This document shows, one piece after another, positions 8,167 to 17,317 of a stretch of 64,000 bases of DNA. Source of the stretch: Dinghuibacter silviterrae (GTDB lineage: Bacteria; Bacteroidota; Bacteroidia; Chitinophagales; Chitinophagaceae); NCBI RefSeq assembly GCF_004366355.1, contig NZ_SODV01000002.1:124001-188000 (forward strand), given 5' to 3'. Position numbers and translations under genes: made by a program. The notes under the pieces are model-generated. The model did no database searches and had not been told where the DNA came from. It saw only the letters and a program-made list of their open reading frames with translations. The first letter of the stretch is position 1. The number at the start of each line of letters is the position of its first letter.

Positions 8167-8928
8167 ATGATTGGAATGAGTAAGCTTGCCGAAAGAATCA
8201 GAAAGATCAGAATAGTGAAGGCCTTGGTGTATTCTGTGGTGGGCGCGCTGTCCTATCCCGGGTTGGCTTTGCGGAACCGGATGATCATCCGCGGTACCGA
8301 GCACCTGGAGCATCTCCCCGACCGGAATGTGTTGTTCGTCAGCAACCACCAGACCTACTTCGTAGACGTGATTGCTTTTTTGCACATCTTCTGCGCGGTG
8401 AAATGGGGCAAGCGCAACAAGCTCGGGATTCCCTATTACCTGTTGTCCCCCTACACCAACGTACACTACGTAGCCGCGCACGAAACCATTTCCAAGAACT
8501 GGGTCACCCGGATCTATTCCCTGGCCGGCGCCATCTCCGTAAAGCGGACCTGGGTACAAGGCGGCAAGGAAGTCCGCCGGGGCCTGGACCCATCGGACAC
8601 GCGCAAAGTAGAGCGCGCCCTCGACCGGAGCTGGGTCATCACCTTTCCGCAGGGCACGACCAAACCCTTTGCCCCCGGCCGCAAGGGTACCGCCTACATC
8701 ATCAAGAAAAGCCAGCCCATCGTGGTCCCCATCGTCATCGGCGGCTTCTGGCGGGCATTTAAAAAGAAAGGGATCGGCGTCCGCAAAGCCGGCACCCAAC
8801 TGACCGTCGACTTCAAACCACCGCTGGACCTGGACTACAACGAATCCACGGAGCGCATCCTCGAACAGATTATGGATGCCATCGAGCAGGGGCCTGAGCA
8901 TGCGCACCGGCACCACCCGCACGAGTAG
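8167..8928 (+). CDS. PlsC-family acyltransferase with HX5D-like motif
   Basis: 253-residue glycerolipid acyltransferase, probably acting on lysophosphatidate or a related lipid at the inner membrane. A membrane-associating helix (KALVYSVVGALSYPGLAL) precedes SNHQTYFVDV. Here His and Asp are separated by five residues instead of the four in classical HX4D. FPQGTTKP replaces the usual FPEGTRS. PIVVPIVIGGFW fits motif IV. I chose ATG at 8167; ATG at 8176 (MSKLAER) is equally plausible. The C-terminus ends in a His-rich tail (EHAHRHHPHE). It is monocistronic and divergent from the HAD gene. The exact acyl acceptor is unknown. Confidence 0.8.
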   Translation: MIGMSKLAERIRKIRIVKALVYSVVGALSYPGLALRNRMIIRGTEHLEHLPDRNVLFVSNHQTYFVDVIAFLHIFCAVKWGKRNKLGIPYYLLSPYTNVHYVAAHETISKNWVTRIYSLAGAISVKRTWVQGGKEVRRGLDPSDTRKVERALDRSWVITFPQGTTKPFAPGRKGTAYIIKKSQPIVVPIVIGGFWRAFKKKGIGVRKAGTQLTVDFKPPLDLDYNESTERILEQIMDAIEQGPEHAHRHHPHE

Positions 8929-8967
8929 AACATTTTTGTTATATTTAGTTCCAAAATACTTGCTATA

Positions 8968-9735
8968 ATGGGATATATGCGCTCGCTTGCCTTGGCTGTC
9001 CTTCTTTGCTCCGGTATGGCCATTCCCCGGGCTTACGCCCAAAAGCCCTTTTACCTCGGTGTCGAAGGTGGCGTCGGGATTCCTAACCTGACGGCAGGTG
9101 GAAGCTCCCCTGTTAGCAAAGGATACTCCTCTATCCTGGGCCCGGATTTCGGCGTTTTTGCGGAATATGGCTGGAAGAAACGGTGGTCACTCCGGGCCGA
9201 GCTGAGTTTCGTTACAGAGGGTGGGAAAAAGAACGGGGTGCAGGCGATCCCGACGGCTCCTTTTGCCGCTTATTTTCCCCAAGGGTATACACCCCCCGAG
9301 TACTTCTATGCGACCTTTTACAGCAAAGCCCGTTTAAACTATCTTCAACTGCCCCTCCTGGCTAAATACAAGATGCCGCTCGGCGCCCATTGGACATTGT
9401 CGGTCAACCTGGGCCCTTATGTCGCTTACTTACTCAACGCCAAGACCATTACAAAGGATTCCAGCATGATCTATTACGACCCGCAGGAGCAGCAGCCCTT
9501 CCCCGTCGGTAAACAGGACTTTTCCGGGACGGAAGACATCACCGACCAGATCCACCGGTTCAACTGCGGGTTCCAGGGGGGGATCGCGATCGAACATCCT
9601 TGCGGGCATGGGTACCTTTTCCTCAATGCGGGGGGATCCTACGGGGTGATCAATATCCAGCGGTATGCGGAGGATGGGAAGAATAATACCGGGTCCGCGA
9701 CGGCGGTCATCGGGTACGCGTTGCGGATACGATGA
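8968..9735 (+). CDS. Outer-membrane beta-barrel protein, PorT/OmpW-like
   Basis: 255-residue exported protein: signal peptide ending near AYAQK, then alternating amphipathic strands (YLGVEGGVGIP, FGVFAEYGWKKRWSLRAEL, LNYLQLPLLAKY, AVIGYALRIR) typical of the small porin-like beta-barrels common in Bacteroidota. NYLQLPLLAKYKMP is the hallmark of this family. It ends in a basic IR dipeptide rather than Phe. It stands alone, 40 bases after the acyltransferase gene and convergent with the thioesterase gene. No ligand can be inferred. Confidence 0.82.
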   Translation: MGYMRSLALAVLLCSGMAIPRAYAQKPFYLGVEGGVGIPNLTAGGSSPVSKGYSSILGPDFGVFAEYGWKKRWSLRAELSFVTEGGKKNGVQAIPTAPFAAYFPQGYTPPEYFYATFYSKARLNYLQLPLLAKYKMPLGAHWTLSVNLGPYVAYLLNAKTITKDSSMIYYDPQEQQPFPVGKQDFSGTEDITDQIHRFNCGFQGGIAIEHPCGHGYLFLNAGGSYGVINIQRYAEDGKNNTGSATAVIGYALRIR

Positions 9736-9749
9736 CGTCCTTTCCGGGC

Positions 9750-10271
9750 TTATTTGAAGAAAAGCGCCTTGAGCTCGTCCGCCTGGTCGGGCTTCATTTT
9801 GCCGCCCAAGATCAGCCGCAACTGCCGGCGGCGAAGCGCGCCGTCATACAACGCCGTTTCTTCATCGGTTTCGGGAATGATCTGGGGCACCGGCCGGGGT
9901 TTACGGTTGGGGTCCAGGGCGACGAACGTAAAATAGGCTTCGTTTGATTTGTAGCGGTACTGCTGGGTGCTGTCTTCTCCCCACACCTTCAGGTACACCT
10001 CCATGGACGAGGTAAACGCTCGGGTGACCTTGGCCTCGATGTGTACGATGTTACCCAGCTTGATGGGATTTTCAAAGGAAATATTGTCGACGGATGCCGT
10101 GACCGTGGGGGCATTGCAATGCTTCCCCGCGGCGATCGCCGCCGCAATGTCCATCCAATACATGAGCCGGCCCCCCATCAGGTTTCCAAACCCGTTGGTA
10201 TCGTTGGGCAGGACAAGCTCGGTCATGATCGTGAGCGTGTCCTTCGGCGTCTTGCTGGTCATCGCTTTCAT
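9750..10271 (-). CDS. Acyl-CoA thioesterase, hotdog fold (YciA/ACOT type)
   Basis: 173-residue hotdog-fold thioesterase that would hydrolyse acyl-CoA to free acid and CoA in the cytosol. NGFGNLMGGRLMYWMD contains the hotdog helix region with the Asn and Asp typical of the YciA/ACOT7 group; ASVDNISFENPIKLG follows. It begins 2 bases downstream of the queA stop and is therefore probably co-transcribed from the queA promoter. A functional link to tRNA modification is not evident. Chain-length preference cannot be read from the sequence. Confidence 0.88.
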   Translation of the reverse strand: MKAMTSKTPKDTLTIMTELVLPNDTNGFGNLMGGRLMYWMDIAAAIAAGKHCNAPTVTASVDNISFENPIKLGNIVHIEAKVTRAFTSSMEVYLKVWGEDSTQQYRYKSNEAYFTFVALDPNRKPRPVPQIIPETDEETALYDGALRRRQLRLILGGKMKPDQADELKALFFK

Positions 10272-10273
10272 AA

Positions 10274-11323
10274 TTAGAGAACGACCATAGCGTCGCCGTA
10301 GCTGAAGAAGCGGTATTTGTCCTTGATCGCCTTTTTGTACGCTTCCATCGTCAGTTCATAACCCGCAAAGGCGCAGACCATGATCAGAAGGCTCGTCTTG
10401 GGGAGGTGGAAGTTGGTCACCAGGGAGTCGGCGATGTTGAAATCGTAAGGAGGGTGAATAAACGTATTGGTCCAGCCTTCGGAGGGCTTTAACAGCTTTT
10501 GGGCCGTTACCGAAGATTCCAGCGCCCGCATGGTGGTCGTCCCGACCGAGCAAATGCGGTGCCCTTCTTCCTTGGCCTTGTTGACGATCTTGCAGGCAAA
10601 GTCGTCGATCCGGTAATATTCGGCGTCCATCTTGTGCTTGCTCAGGTCCTCCACCTCGATCGGGCGGAACGTACCCAGCCCCGTGTGCAGGGTGACTTCG
10701 GCAAAGCGGATCCCTTTAATCTCCAGACGTTTGATGAGTTCGCGGCTAAAGTGCAGACCGGCGGTGGGGGCCGCTACCGCGCCTTCGAACTTGGCGTACA
10801 CGGTCTGGTAGCGTTCTTTGTCCTCTTCGTCGGGTTTGCGCTTGATGTATTTGGGAAGGGGCGTTTCGCCCAGGGTTTCCAGGATGTTGCGGAACTCGTC
10901 GTCGCTGCCTTCAAAAAGGAAGCGGATGGTCCGGCCGCGGGAAGTCGTGTTGTCGATGACCTCGGCCACCAGTTCGTCGTTGTCGCCGAAGTACAGCTTG
11001 TTGCCGACCCGGATCTTACGCGCGGGGTCCACGATGACGTCCCAAAGGCGGTTGGGTTTGTTCAGTTCACGAAGGAGGAAAACTTCGATTTTGGCCCCCG
11101 TCTTTTCCTTGCGCCCATACATTCTCGCCGGGAAAACCTTGGTATTGTTGACGACGAAAACGTCCTTGTCGTCGAAATAATCCATGATGTCCTTGAAATT
11201 CCGGTTCTCGATATTCCCGGTCTTTCTTTCTATGACCATGAGGCGGCTCTCGTCTCTCTTCTTCGAAGGGTGCTGGGCAATTAAATTTAACGGTAAGTCA
11301 AACGTGAACTGCGATAGTTTCAT
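10274..11323 (-). CDS. queA: S-adenosylmethionine:tRNA ribosyltransferase-isomerase
   Basis: 349-residue QueA, the enzyme that transfers and rearranges the ribosyl part of AdoMet onto preQ1 in the tRNA wobble position to give epoxyqueuosine. Signature stretches include [17 protein letters not shown] near the start, [13 protein letters not shown] and [13 protein letters not shown] in the centre, and [19 protein letters not shown] near the end. Length and order are normal. It starts at ATG 11323 and is followed after 2 bases by a thioesterase gene. A clear Bacteroidota promoter lies at 11405-11435, which would give a leader of roughly 75 bases; no preQ1 riboswitch pattern was seen in it. Confidence 0.96.
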   Translation of the reverse strand: MKLSQFTFDLPLNLIAQHPSKKRDESRLMVIERKTGNIENRNFKDIMDYFDDKDVFVVNNTKVFPARMYGRKEKTGAKIEVFLLRELNKPNRLWDVIVDPARKIRVGNKLYFGDNDELVAEVIDNTTSRGRTIRFLFEGSDDEFRNILETLGETPLPKYIKRKPDEEDKERYQTVYAKFEGAVAAPTAGLHFSRELIKRLEIKGIRFAEVTLHTGLGTFRPIEVEDLSKHKMDAEYYRIDDFACKIVNKAKEEGHRICSVGTTTMRALESSVTAQKLLKPSEGWTNTFIHPPYDFNIADSLVTNFHLPKTSLLIMVCAFAGYELTMEAYKKAIKDKYRFFSYGDAMVVL

Positions 11324-11404
11324 TTTCTAATTGAATTGACTGTGATTCACCCGTTTTTTGCGCTTCCCCCGGGTGTCATGTTACGGCATGAGTTTTTGGG
11401 GCTG

Positions 11405-11435
11405 CAAAGGTACGATATAATAAACAATTTGTCAA
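11405..11435 (-). promoter_or_regulatory. Promoter of queA (TTG-N20-TACCTTTG)
   Basis: On the minus strand a -33 TTG (11433-11435) is followed after 20 bases by TACCTTTG (11405-11412), an exact match to the Bacteroidota TAnnTTTG -7 box. The position 80 bases before the queA ATG and the correct spacing make this a convincing promoter. Confidence 0.75.
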
Positions 11436-11486
11436 GATACGTATTTTAGAGACGCATCCGGTCCCGGCGGCCGGTTTTTTTTGTAC

Positions 11487-13106
11487 CTAATCCGTTTCGA
11501 TCCGCCCCGCCTTCATCGCGATGACCCTGTCGCAGAGGTAACGGACCACCTCCGGGTCGTGGGAGATAAAGACCGCCGTAAACCCCAGCTCCCGTTTCAG
11601 ATCACCGATCAGGTTGAGTATTTGTGCCTGTACGCTGACATCCAGGGCAGACACGGATTCGTCAAAAAGGATAAAACGCGGTTGCACGGCCAGCGCCCGC
11701 GCGATCACCGCGCGTTGTCGTTGCCCACCGGAGCATTCGTGGGGGTAGCGCCCGGCAAAAGCGGCCGGCAGACGCACCTGTTCGAGAAGCCCCGGCACAT
11801 GCCCCGGGCCGGCGACCTCTCCTAAAGCCCGGCCAATGGTCATCCGGGGATTCAGTGCGGAATAGGGATCCTGGAAAACGATCTGAGCCTGACGCCTGTA
11901 GGGTCTTAGTGCCCTTTGCCCCAGGACGGTCAGGTCCTCGCCGCGGAAGAAGACTTTTCCCCCGGTGGGATCGACCAGTCGCATGAGGGCCCGTCCGAGG
12001 GTTGTTTTTCCCGAACCGGACCCTCCGACAAGGCCCAGGATTTCGCCCTCGTGGACCGTCAGGCTGACGCCGTCTACCGCCTTTACGGGCGGATGTGGCT
12101 TGGCAAATAATGCGTTTTTTCCTGGAAACCAGACTTTTAGGTCCTCTGCCCGAAGCAAGGGGATCGTCTTTGCCTTTGGCGGTTCGGGAACGGTCTTCGG
12201 CGGCATGGGGGGCGGAGCCGTCCCCTCCTCCCGCCAGAAATCTTCCACCACGGGTAACCGTTGTCCCTTGGGCGTATGGCCGGGCCGGCAGGCCAGCAAC
12301 GCCTTTGTATACGGGTGCCGCGGCGCGTCCAGTACCCCCGGCACGGGTCCCTCTTCCAGGAGGCGACCCCGGTACATCACGAGGACACGGTCCGCGACCG
12401 AGCGGACGAGCTCCAGGTCGTGGGTGATAAAAAGGACACCCATGTTCCTTTTTTGCTGTAAATTTTTTAGGAGCTGGATAATCCCCTGCTGGACGGTAAC
12501 ATCCAGGGCGGTCGTGGGTTCGTCGGCGATGAGCAGCGCGGGGCGGCAGCAAATCGCCATGGCGATCATGACCCTTTGTTTCTGACCACCGCTGAGCTGG
12601 TGGGGGTAGCGGTCGTATAGGACATCCTGAAGCAAGACATCTGCCAGGGCTTCGCGGGCCCGTTCTTTGGCTTCCCGCGCGGTGAGGCCCAGGTGGGTGC
12701 GGAGCGTTTCGGCGATCTGGAAGCCGCAGGTGAAGACGGGGTTGAGGGAGGTCATGGGTTCCTGGAAGATCATCGAGACTTCGCGGCCGCGGATATGGCG
12801 GAGGGTGTCGGGGGCGGCGTGGAGGAGGTCCAGGGTGGGCGGGGCCCCGGTGGGCGCCTGCACTTGCGGGTCGGCCCCGGCGGCGGCCCCGCCGCTTGGG
12901 CGCTCCAGCAGGATGGCCCCGCTGGGATAGCGCGCTTGCGGGATCAAACCGAGGACTGACAGGGCGGTCACCGACTTACCCGAGCCCGATTCTCCGACGA
13001 GGGCGACCCATTCCCCCCGGTCGATGTCCAGGGAAATGTCCTGCAGCGCCGGTTGGGGTTGGCCCGGGAAAGTGGCCTGCAGGTGTTGGATGCGGAGAAG
13101 GGGCAT
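11487..13106 (-). CDS. ABC ATPase with two nucleotide-binding domains, oligopeptide type (YejF/GsiA-like)
   Basis: 539-residue protein carrying two complete ATPase domains of the Opp/Dpp importer family in one chain. NBD1: Walker A GESGSGKS, LSGGQKQR, ADEPTTALD and FITHDLEL. A Pro-rich linker (APPPMPPKTVPEPP) joins it to NBD2: Walker A GGSGSGKT, FDESVSALD and FISHDPEV. The second signature reads ECSGGQRQR, with Cys where Leu is usual. No permease or binding-protein genes lie beside it, so partners must be elsewhere. It probably energises peptide import. The neighbouring DUF5690 gene is 38 bases upstream on the same strand. Confidence 0.9.
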   Translation of the reverse strand: MPLLRIQHLQATFPGQPQPALQDISLDIDRGEWVALVGESGSGKSVTALSVLGLIPQARYPSGAILLERPSGGAAAGADPQVQAPTGAPPTLDLLHAAPDTLRHIRGREVSMIFQEPMTSLNPVFTCGFQIAETLRTHLGLTAREAKERAREALADVLLQDVLYDRYPHQLSGGQKQRVMIAMAICCRPALLIADEPTTALDVTVQQGIIQLLKNLQQKRNMGVLFITHDLELVRSVADRVLVMYRGRLLEEGPVPGVLDAPRHPYTKALLACRPGHTPKGQRLPVVEDFWREEGTAPPPMPPKTVPEPPKAKTIPLLRAEDLKVWFPGKNALFAKPHPPVKAVDGVSLTVHEGEILGLVGGSGSGKTTLGRALMRLVDPTGGKVFFRGEDLTVLGQRALRPYRRQAQIVFQDPYSALNPRMTIGRALGEVAGPGHVPGLLEQVRLPAAFAGRYPHECSGGQRQRAVIARALAVQPRFILFDESVSALDVSVQAQILNLIGDLKRELGFTAVFISHDPEVVRYLCDRVIAMKAGRIETD

Positions 13107-13144
13107 GGGCCAAACCTACGGAATTTGCGCGAAGTGGCCGCGGC

Positions 13145-14419
13145 TTACGCGACCGCCGCCTCTACCGGCACGGGCCCCGGCCGCGCCGCAAACCTGCGGT
13201 GGAAGTAAACCCCGGTAAAAAGCACAACCCCCGCTCCCGCGACACCGAGGACAAGGCAGGCGCGCAACAGCAGGTGGAGGATGGACTCCCCGGGCGGGGC
13301 CAGGTAACGGAAAAGCATCAGCAGGATATACCCGGTGTAGCCCACCGAATCGGCGACATACATCAGGAAGCCGCTGGTGCCGCGTTCCCGGGTCAGCGGC
13401 ATCAGGCGTTCGATGAGGGTGGTGTGGACGGCCACGTACGGGAGGTAGACGCCCAGCCCGATCAGCACCATAAAAGTAAATTTGTCAAGGCCGTGTACGA
13501 GGGCCCAGACGGACAGCGGGAGGAGGATAAAACCGGTGAGGCCGGAGAGGAGGGAGAAACGGAAGGCGCGGTAGTGGTTCCACATATAGATCGTCAGGCC
13601 ACTCGTGACCAGGACCCCGAGGGAGACCAGGAGTTCGGATTGGGTAAAAAGGGCGGGATCCTGGCGGTATCCCAGGCCCTTCCAGATTTCGGGGGCAAAG
13701 TCGGCGCGCAGGCCGCGGAGAAGGGTGACGAAAAGATAGATGAGGACGATGCCCGTCATCCCCGGGGCATAGGCGCGGAAAAAACGCCGCCGGATGGCCG
13801 CCGGCATGGGGACGCGTTCGGACCGGTGGGCTATGTCCGCCATGGAAGGGGCGGGGACACGGCTGAGCATCCCGATAAACAAAAGGGTGGGGACGAGGAA
13901 AAGCGCGCCCGCACAGGCGGGCATCCAGTTTTCGGGCACGCCCCGCTGAAGGAGCAGGCTGCCCACCGTTTTGGTAACACCGTCGGCCAGGATAAAGCTG
14001 GTGCAAAGACCGGCCACCAGGGCCTCGGTATTCCGTCTTCCTTCGAGGAAACCAAGCACCAGGCCATAAACGATGCCCAGACAAAGCCCGTCGAGCAAAA
14101 GGCAAACGATGTTCCAGGGACGGGGCGTGGCGCCAAAGAGCAACAACATGACTTCCGCCAGGGCGATGAGCGCTACGAGCAAGAGCAGGCGACGGCCCCG
14201 GGTGGCCTCGGAGACGACCTTGATGCCGATCCACTTGGCCAATGCATAACCGAGGGTCTGGCTGATGACCAGGAGGACCTTATAATCGAGGTGAAGAAAG
14301 GCGCTGTGCGCGTAGGTAGCTGCGGTGTAGGGCTTGCGGAAACCATACATGCAAAAGTAGGTCCCGAAGGCGGCGATGGTCACCCAGGCAGGGTGACTGT
14401 ACAGCTTGCGCAGGCTCAT
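13145..14419 (-). CDS. DUF5690 polytopic membrane protein, MFS-like
   Basis: 424-residue integral membrane protein with about 12 hydrophobic segments. The N-terminal FGTYFCMYGFRKPYTAATY pattern resembles phosphate/sugar-phosphate antiporters of the major facilitator superfamily, and the overall composition matches the Bacteroidota DUF5690 family. Cytoplasmic linkers are Arg-rich and the C-terminus is a short Ala/Pro tail. It sits between AMP nucleosidase and the double-ATPase gene on the same strand. The substrate is unknown. Confidence 0.75.
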   Translation of the reverse strand: MSLRKLYSHPAWVTIAAFGTYFCMYGFRKPYTAATYAHSAFLHLDYKVLLVISQTLGYALAKWIGIKVVSEATRGRRLLLLVALIALAEVMLLLFGATPRPWNIVCLLLDGLCLGIVYGLVLGFLEGRRNTEALVAGLCTSFILADGVTKTVGSLLLQRGVPENWMPACAGALFLVPTLLFIGMLSRVPAPSMADIAHRSERVPMPAAIRRRFFRAYAPGMTGIVLIYLFVTLLRGLRADFAPEIWKGLGYRQDPALFTQSELLVSLGVLVTSGLTIYMWNHYRAFRFSLLSGLTGFILLPLSVWALVHGLDKFTFMVLIGLGVYLPYVAVHTTLIERLMPLTRERGTSGFLMYVADSVGYTGYILLMLFRYLAPPGESILHLLLRACLVLGVAGAGVVLFTGVYFHRRFAARPGPVPVEAAVA

Positions 14420-14477
14420 GCCGCCAAAGTACCGATCCCGGATTAGCGCACCGTAAGCAAACGGTTAGGCACGCGCG

Positions 14478-15248
14478 TTAAAACCGCAGGTGCCGGACGG
14501 TCAGCCCGTTGTTGATGAGCTGTTTGAGGGAGTCGATGCCGATATGAAGGTGGCGTTCGACAAAGGAGGCCGTGACAAGCTTGTCGCTTTCCTCTGTTTT
14601 GACACCCTCGGGGATCATAGGCTGGTCGCTGACCAGGAGCAGCGCGCCCGTGGGGATCTTGTTGTGAAAGCCCACGGTAAAGATCGTCGCGGTTTCCATG
14701 TCGATCGCATAGGCGCGGATCTCCTGAAGGTATTCCTTGAACTCCTCGTCGTGTTCCCATACGCGGCGGTTGGTGGTGTACACGGTGCCGGTCCAATAGT
14801 CGACGGCGTAGTCACGGATGGTGGTGGAGACGGCTTTTTGAAGGGCGAACGCGGGGAGGGCGGGTACTTCCGGCGGGAAGTAGTCGTCCGAGGTCCCTTC
14901 CCCGCGGATCGCGGCGATCGGGAGGATAAGGTCGCCCAGCTTGTTGCGTTTTTTCAACCCGCCGCATTTCCCAAGGAAAAGCACCGCCTCCGGCTTTATC
15001 GCCGTAAGTAAATCCATGATGGTGGCCGCCCCGGGGCTGCCCATGCCGAAGTTGATGATGGTGATGTTGTCGGCGGTGGCGCACTGCATCGGCCGGTCCG
15101 GGCCAATGATGGGAACATGATGCCACTCGGCGAAGAGCTTTACATAGTTGCTGAAGTTGGTCAGCAGGATGTATTTGCCGAAGCTTTCAAGGGGCGCCCC
15201 GGTATACCGGGGGAGCCAGTTGTGGACAATGTCGTCTTTCTGAATCAT
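14478..15248 (-). CDS. amn: AMP nucleosidase
   Basis: 256-residue phosphorylase-fold enzyme that splits AMP to adenine and ribose 5-phosphate, a purine-salvage and adenylate-control step. The nucleoside phosphorylase core is visible: NFGMGSPGAATIMDLL, FLGKCGGLKKRNKLGD, and the purine-site AIDMETATIFTVGF with its Met-Glu pair. It is the short Bacteroidota form, without the N-terminal regulatory domain of E. coli Amn (about 480 residues). ATG at 15248 lies 32 bases from the divergent nuclease-like gene. Confident on family; nucleoside phosphorylase with another substrate is the alternative. Confidence 0.88.
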   Translation of the reverse strand: MIQKDDIVHNWLPRYTGAPLESFGKYILLTNFSNYVKLFAEWHHVPIIGPDRPMQCATADNITIINFGMGSPGAATIMDLLTAIKPEAVLFLGKCGGLKKRNKLGDLILPIAAIRGEGTSDDYFPPEVPALPAFALQKAVSTTIRDYAVDYWTGTVYTTNRRVWEHDEEFKEYLQEIRAYAIDMETATIFTVGFHNKIPTGALLLVSDQPMIPEGVKTEESDKLVTASFVERHLHIGIDSLKQLINNGLTVRHLRF

Positions 15249-15280
15249 AATTAATCGTCTAAATTAGCGATTTTGCTGCT

Positions 15281-15718
15281 ATGATCCACATCACCTATCC
15301 CGACTATGCGCATGCCATCCGCGAGGAAGACGGAGCCCCTGTCATCCTCGACCCGGTCCGTCGCAAATGGGTCCGGCTCACACCGGAGGAGTGGGTGCGT
15401 CAGAACTTCCTGCAATATCTTCTACAGGTGCAGGGGTATCCGTCGTCTTTGGTTTCTGTGGAAAAGGAAATCCTTGTGGGCGAGCGCCGCAAGCGATACG
15501 ACATCGTCGTTTTTGACCGCGATACCCGGCCCTGGTTGCTCGTGGAATGTAAGGAGACCTCCGTTGCGCTGGGGCCGGATACATTGGAACAGGCGTTGCG
15601 GTACCACATCCAGGTGCCGGTGCGGTACATCGCGATCACCAACGGGCATTACACGTATGCGTGGGAAAAACGGGAGGGGAGGCTGTCGGAAATGACGGCG
15701 CTCCCCTCCTGGGAATAA
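15281..15718 (+). CDS. Orphan PD-(D/E)XK nuclease-like protein (HSDR_N_2 type)
   Basis: 145-residue protein matching the N-terminal endonuclease domain of type I restriction HsdR subunits (HSDR_N_2). The catalytic pattern is KRYDIVVFDRD followed by WLLVECKE, giving the D...ExK triad, after a conserved helix EEWVRQNFLQYLL. No helicase, HsdM or HsdS is present, so this is a stand-alone domain; such proteins are common in Bacteroidota next to housekeeping genes and have no settled role. It is divergent from amn and ends before a GC-rich hairpin shared with glutamate dehydrogenase. Confidence 0.8.
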   Translation: MIHITYPDYAHAIREEDGAPVILDPVRRKWVRLTPEEWVRQNFLQYLLQVQGYPSSLVSVEKEILVGERRKRYDIVVFDRDTRPWLLVECKETSVALGPDTLEQALRYHIQVPVRYIAITNGHYTYAWEKREGRLSEMTALPSWE

Positions 15719-15750
15719 GATCGGGCCCGGCCGGGACCCGCCGCAGGCCA

Positions 15751-15767
15751 GCGGGCCTTCGGCCCGC
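15751..15767. terminator. Hairpin between convergent genes
   Basis: GCGGGCC-TTC-GGCCCGC is a perfect 7-bp stem with a 3-base loop. It lies between the convergent nuclease-like gene and the glutamate dehydrogenase gene. No U-run follows, so it may be a weak bidirectional terminator. Confidence 0.45.
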
Positions 15768-15809
15768 GGCGGCCGCGCAGCGGCGAACGCCGGGTGGGCC
15801 GAAGGGGAC

Positions 15810-17231
15810 CTATGGAAAGATGCCCAGTTCGGCGTAAGAGGTGGCGACTTTGTTGATCGCTACTACGTATGCCGCGGTGCGCATATCCGGGATGTTGGGA
15901 TTGTCGCGCCATACTTGCATCACCTCCTGCGTAGCGGTGATCATCGTTTCTTCGAGCCCGCTGTGGACGAGGTCGATCTCGTCGGGGCCGTGCATGATGA
16001 GCGTCTTTTCCTTTTGGGTCACCTGTTTGCCCGTCAGCTCTTCCATCTGGGTGAGGATGTGGGTGTTGAGGTTTTCGGTAAAGCGTTTTTCCATACGGCC
16101 GTAGCGGACGTGGCTGAGGTTTTTGAGCCACTCGAAATAGGAGACCGTTACACCACCGGCGTTGAGGTACATGTCGGGGATGACGAGGGTCCCTTTTTGG
16201 ATAAAGATTTCGTCGGCTTCGGGGGTGAGGGGGCCGTTGGCGGCTTCGCCGATGATGCGGGCCTTGACGCGGGGGGCATTCTCACCGGTGATCACCTGTT
16301 CGAGGGCGGCGGGGATGAGGATGTCGCAGTCCATTTCGAGGGCGTCGATGTTTTTTGCAAAGTTTTTGGCGCCGGGGAAATTAAGAATCGAGCCGGTGGC
16401 TTTGCGGTGTTCGACGACGGCGTCGATGTCGAGGCCGTCCTCGTTATAGATGGACCCTTCGTATTCGGCGAGGCCGATGATCTTGGCGCCGGCCTTGGAG
16501 AAGAAGTAGGCGGAATGGTAACCCACATTACCCAGGCCTTGCACAACAACGCGTTTGCCTTCGACACCGGGCGTCAGCCCCACTTTTTCCATCAATTCCG
16601 GAATATGGCAAACCTCACGGATGCCAAAGAATACGCCCAGACCGGTGGCTTCCTTACGGCCGCGCACGCCTCCCTGGGAAACGGGTTTGCCGGTAACACA
16701 AGCCATGGCGTCGACTTCACCCGCGTGGATGGAAGCATAAGTGTCGAGGATCCAGGCCATTTCTTTTTCCCCGGTTCCGTAGTCGGGCGCGGGTACGTCG
16801 ATGCCGGGGCCTATAAAGTTCTTTTTGACGAGCTCGGCGGTGTAGCGGCGGGTGATCTTTTCGAGCTCAAAGGAGCTGTATTTTTTGGGATTGACCTTGA
16901 TACCGCCTTTGCCCCCGCCAAAGGGGACGTTGACGATGGCGCATTTGTAGGTCATGAGCGAAGCGAGGGCCATGACTTCGTCCTGGTTCACTTCGGCGGC
17001 GAAACGGATCCCGCCTTTACAGGGTAATTTGTGGTGGGAGTGTTGGACACGGTAGGCTTCGATGACCTCGATGCGCCCGTCGTCCATTTTTACGGGGAAA
17101 CGCATCCGGTAAACGGCGTTACAGGCCTTAATCTGTTCCAGGACCCCCGGGTTCCAGTGGGTAAACTGGGCTGCCTTGTCAAAACTTTTTTCTACGCTTT
17201 CAAAAAAGGAGAGTGGCTGTGTACCTGACAT
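15810..17231 (-). CDS. gdhA: Glutamate dehydrogenase (GLFV family)
   Basis: 473-residue Glu/Leu/Phe/Val dehydrogenase that interconverts glutamate and 2-oxoglutarate plus ammonia. [20 protein letters not shown] and [13 protein letters not shown] carry the substrate-site and catalytic lysines, [15 protein letters not shown] carries the catalytic Asp, and a Rossmann motif [13 protein letters not shown] binds the cofactor. ATG at 17231 is well placed. Cofactor choice (NAD or NADP) cannot be judged safely. It is monocistronic, 86 bases downstream of the ccm cluster. Confidence 0.94.
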   Translation of the reverse strand: MSGTQPLSFFESVEKSFDKAAQFTHWNPGVLEQIKACNAVYRMRFPVKMDDGRIEVIEAYRVQHSHHKLPCKGGIRFAAEVNQDEVMALASLMTYKCAIVNVPFGGGKGGIKVNPKKYSSFELEKITRRYTAELVKKNFIGPGIDVPAPDYGTGEKEMAWILDTYASIHAGEVDAMACVTGKPVSQGGVRGRKEATGLGVFFGIREVCHIPELMEKVGLTPGVEGKRVVVQGLGNVGYHSAYFFSKAGAKIIGLAEYEGSIYNEDGLDIDAVVEHRKATGSILNFPGAKNFAKNIDALEMDCDILIPAALEQVITGENAPRVKARIIGEAANGPLTPEADEIFIQKGTLVIPDMYLNAGGVTVSYFEWLKNLSHVRYGRMEKRFTENLNTHILTQMEELTGKQVTQKEKTLIMHGPDEIDLVHSGLEETMITATQEVMQVWRDNPNIPDMRTAAYVVAINKVATSYAELGIFP

Positions 17232-17317
17232 ATGGTGATAAATTAAGTTCGATTTACGAATGTTTGTTAGCTTTAAGACTTAATTTGCATCGTTAGTATG
17301 GGTGAAGCGGAGTGTCG

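Noticed and set aside
8098-9042. Long open frame extending the HAD phosphatase N-terminally to 543 residues
   Set aside because: The extra part lies antisense to the acyltransferase gene, has no domain, and the family start motif is at ATG 8097.
11324-11404. PreQ1 riboswitch in the queA leader
   Set aside because: The leader lacks the preQ1-I or preQ1-II sequence pattern; only a weak CATG repeat is seen.
11454-11479. GC-rich element followed by eight T as a plus-strand terminator
   Set aside because: No plus-strand gene ends here and the stem is only 4 bp.
15281-15718. Type I restriction-modification locus
   Set aside because: Only the small nuclease-like domain is present; no HsdM, HsdS or helicase.
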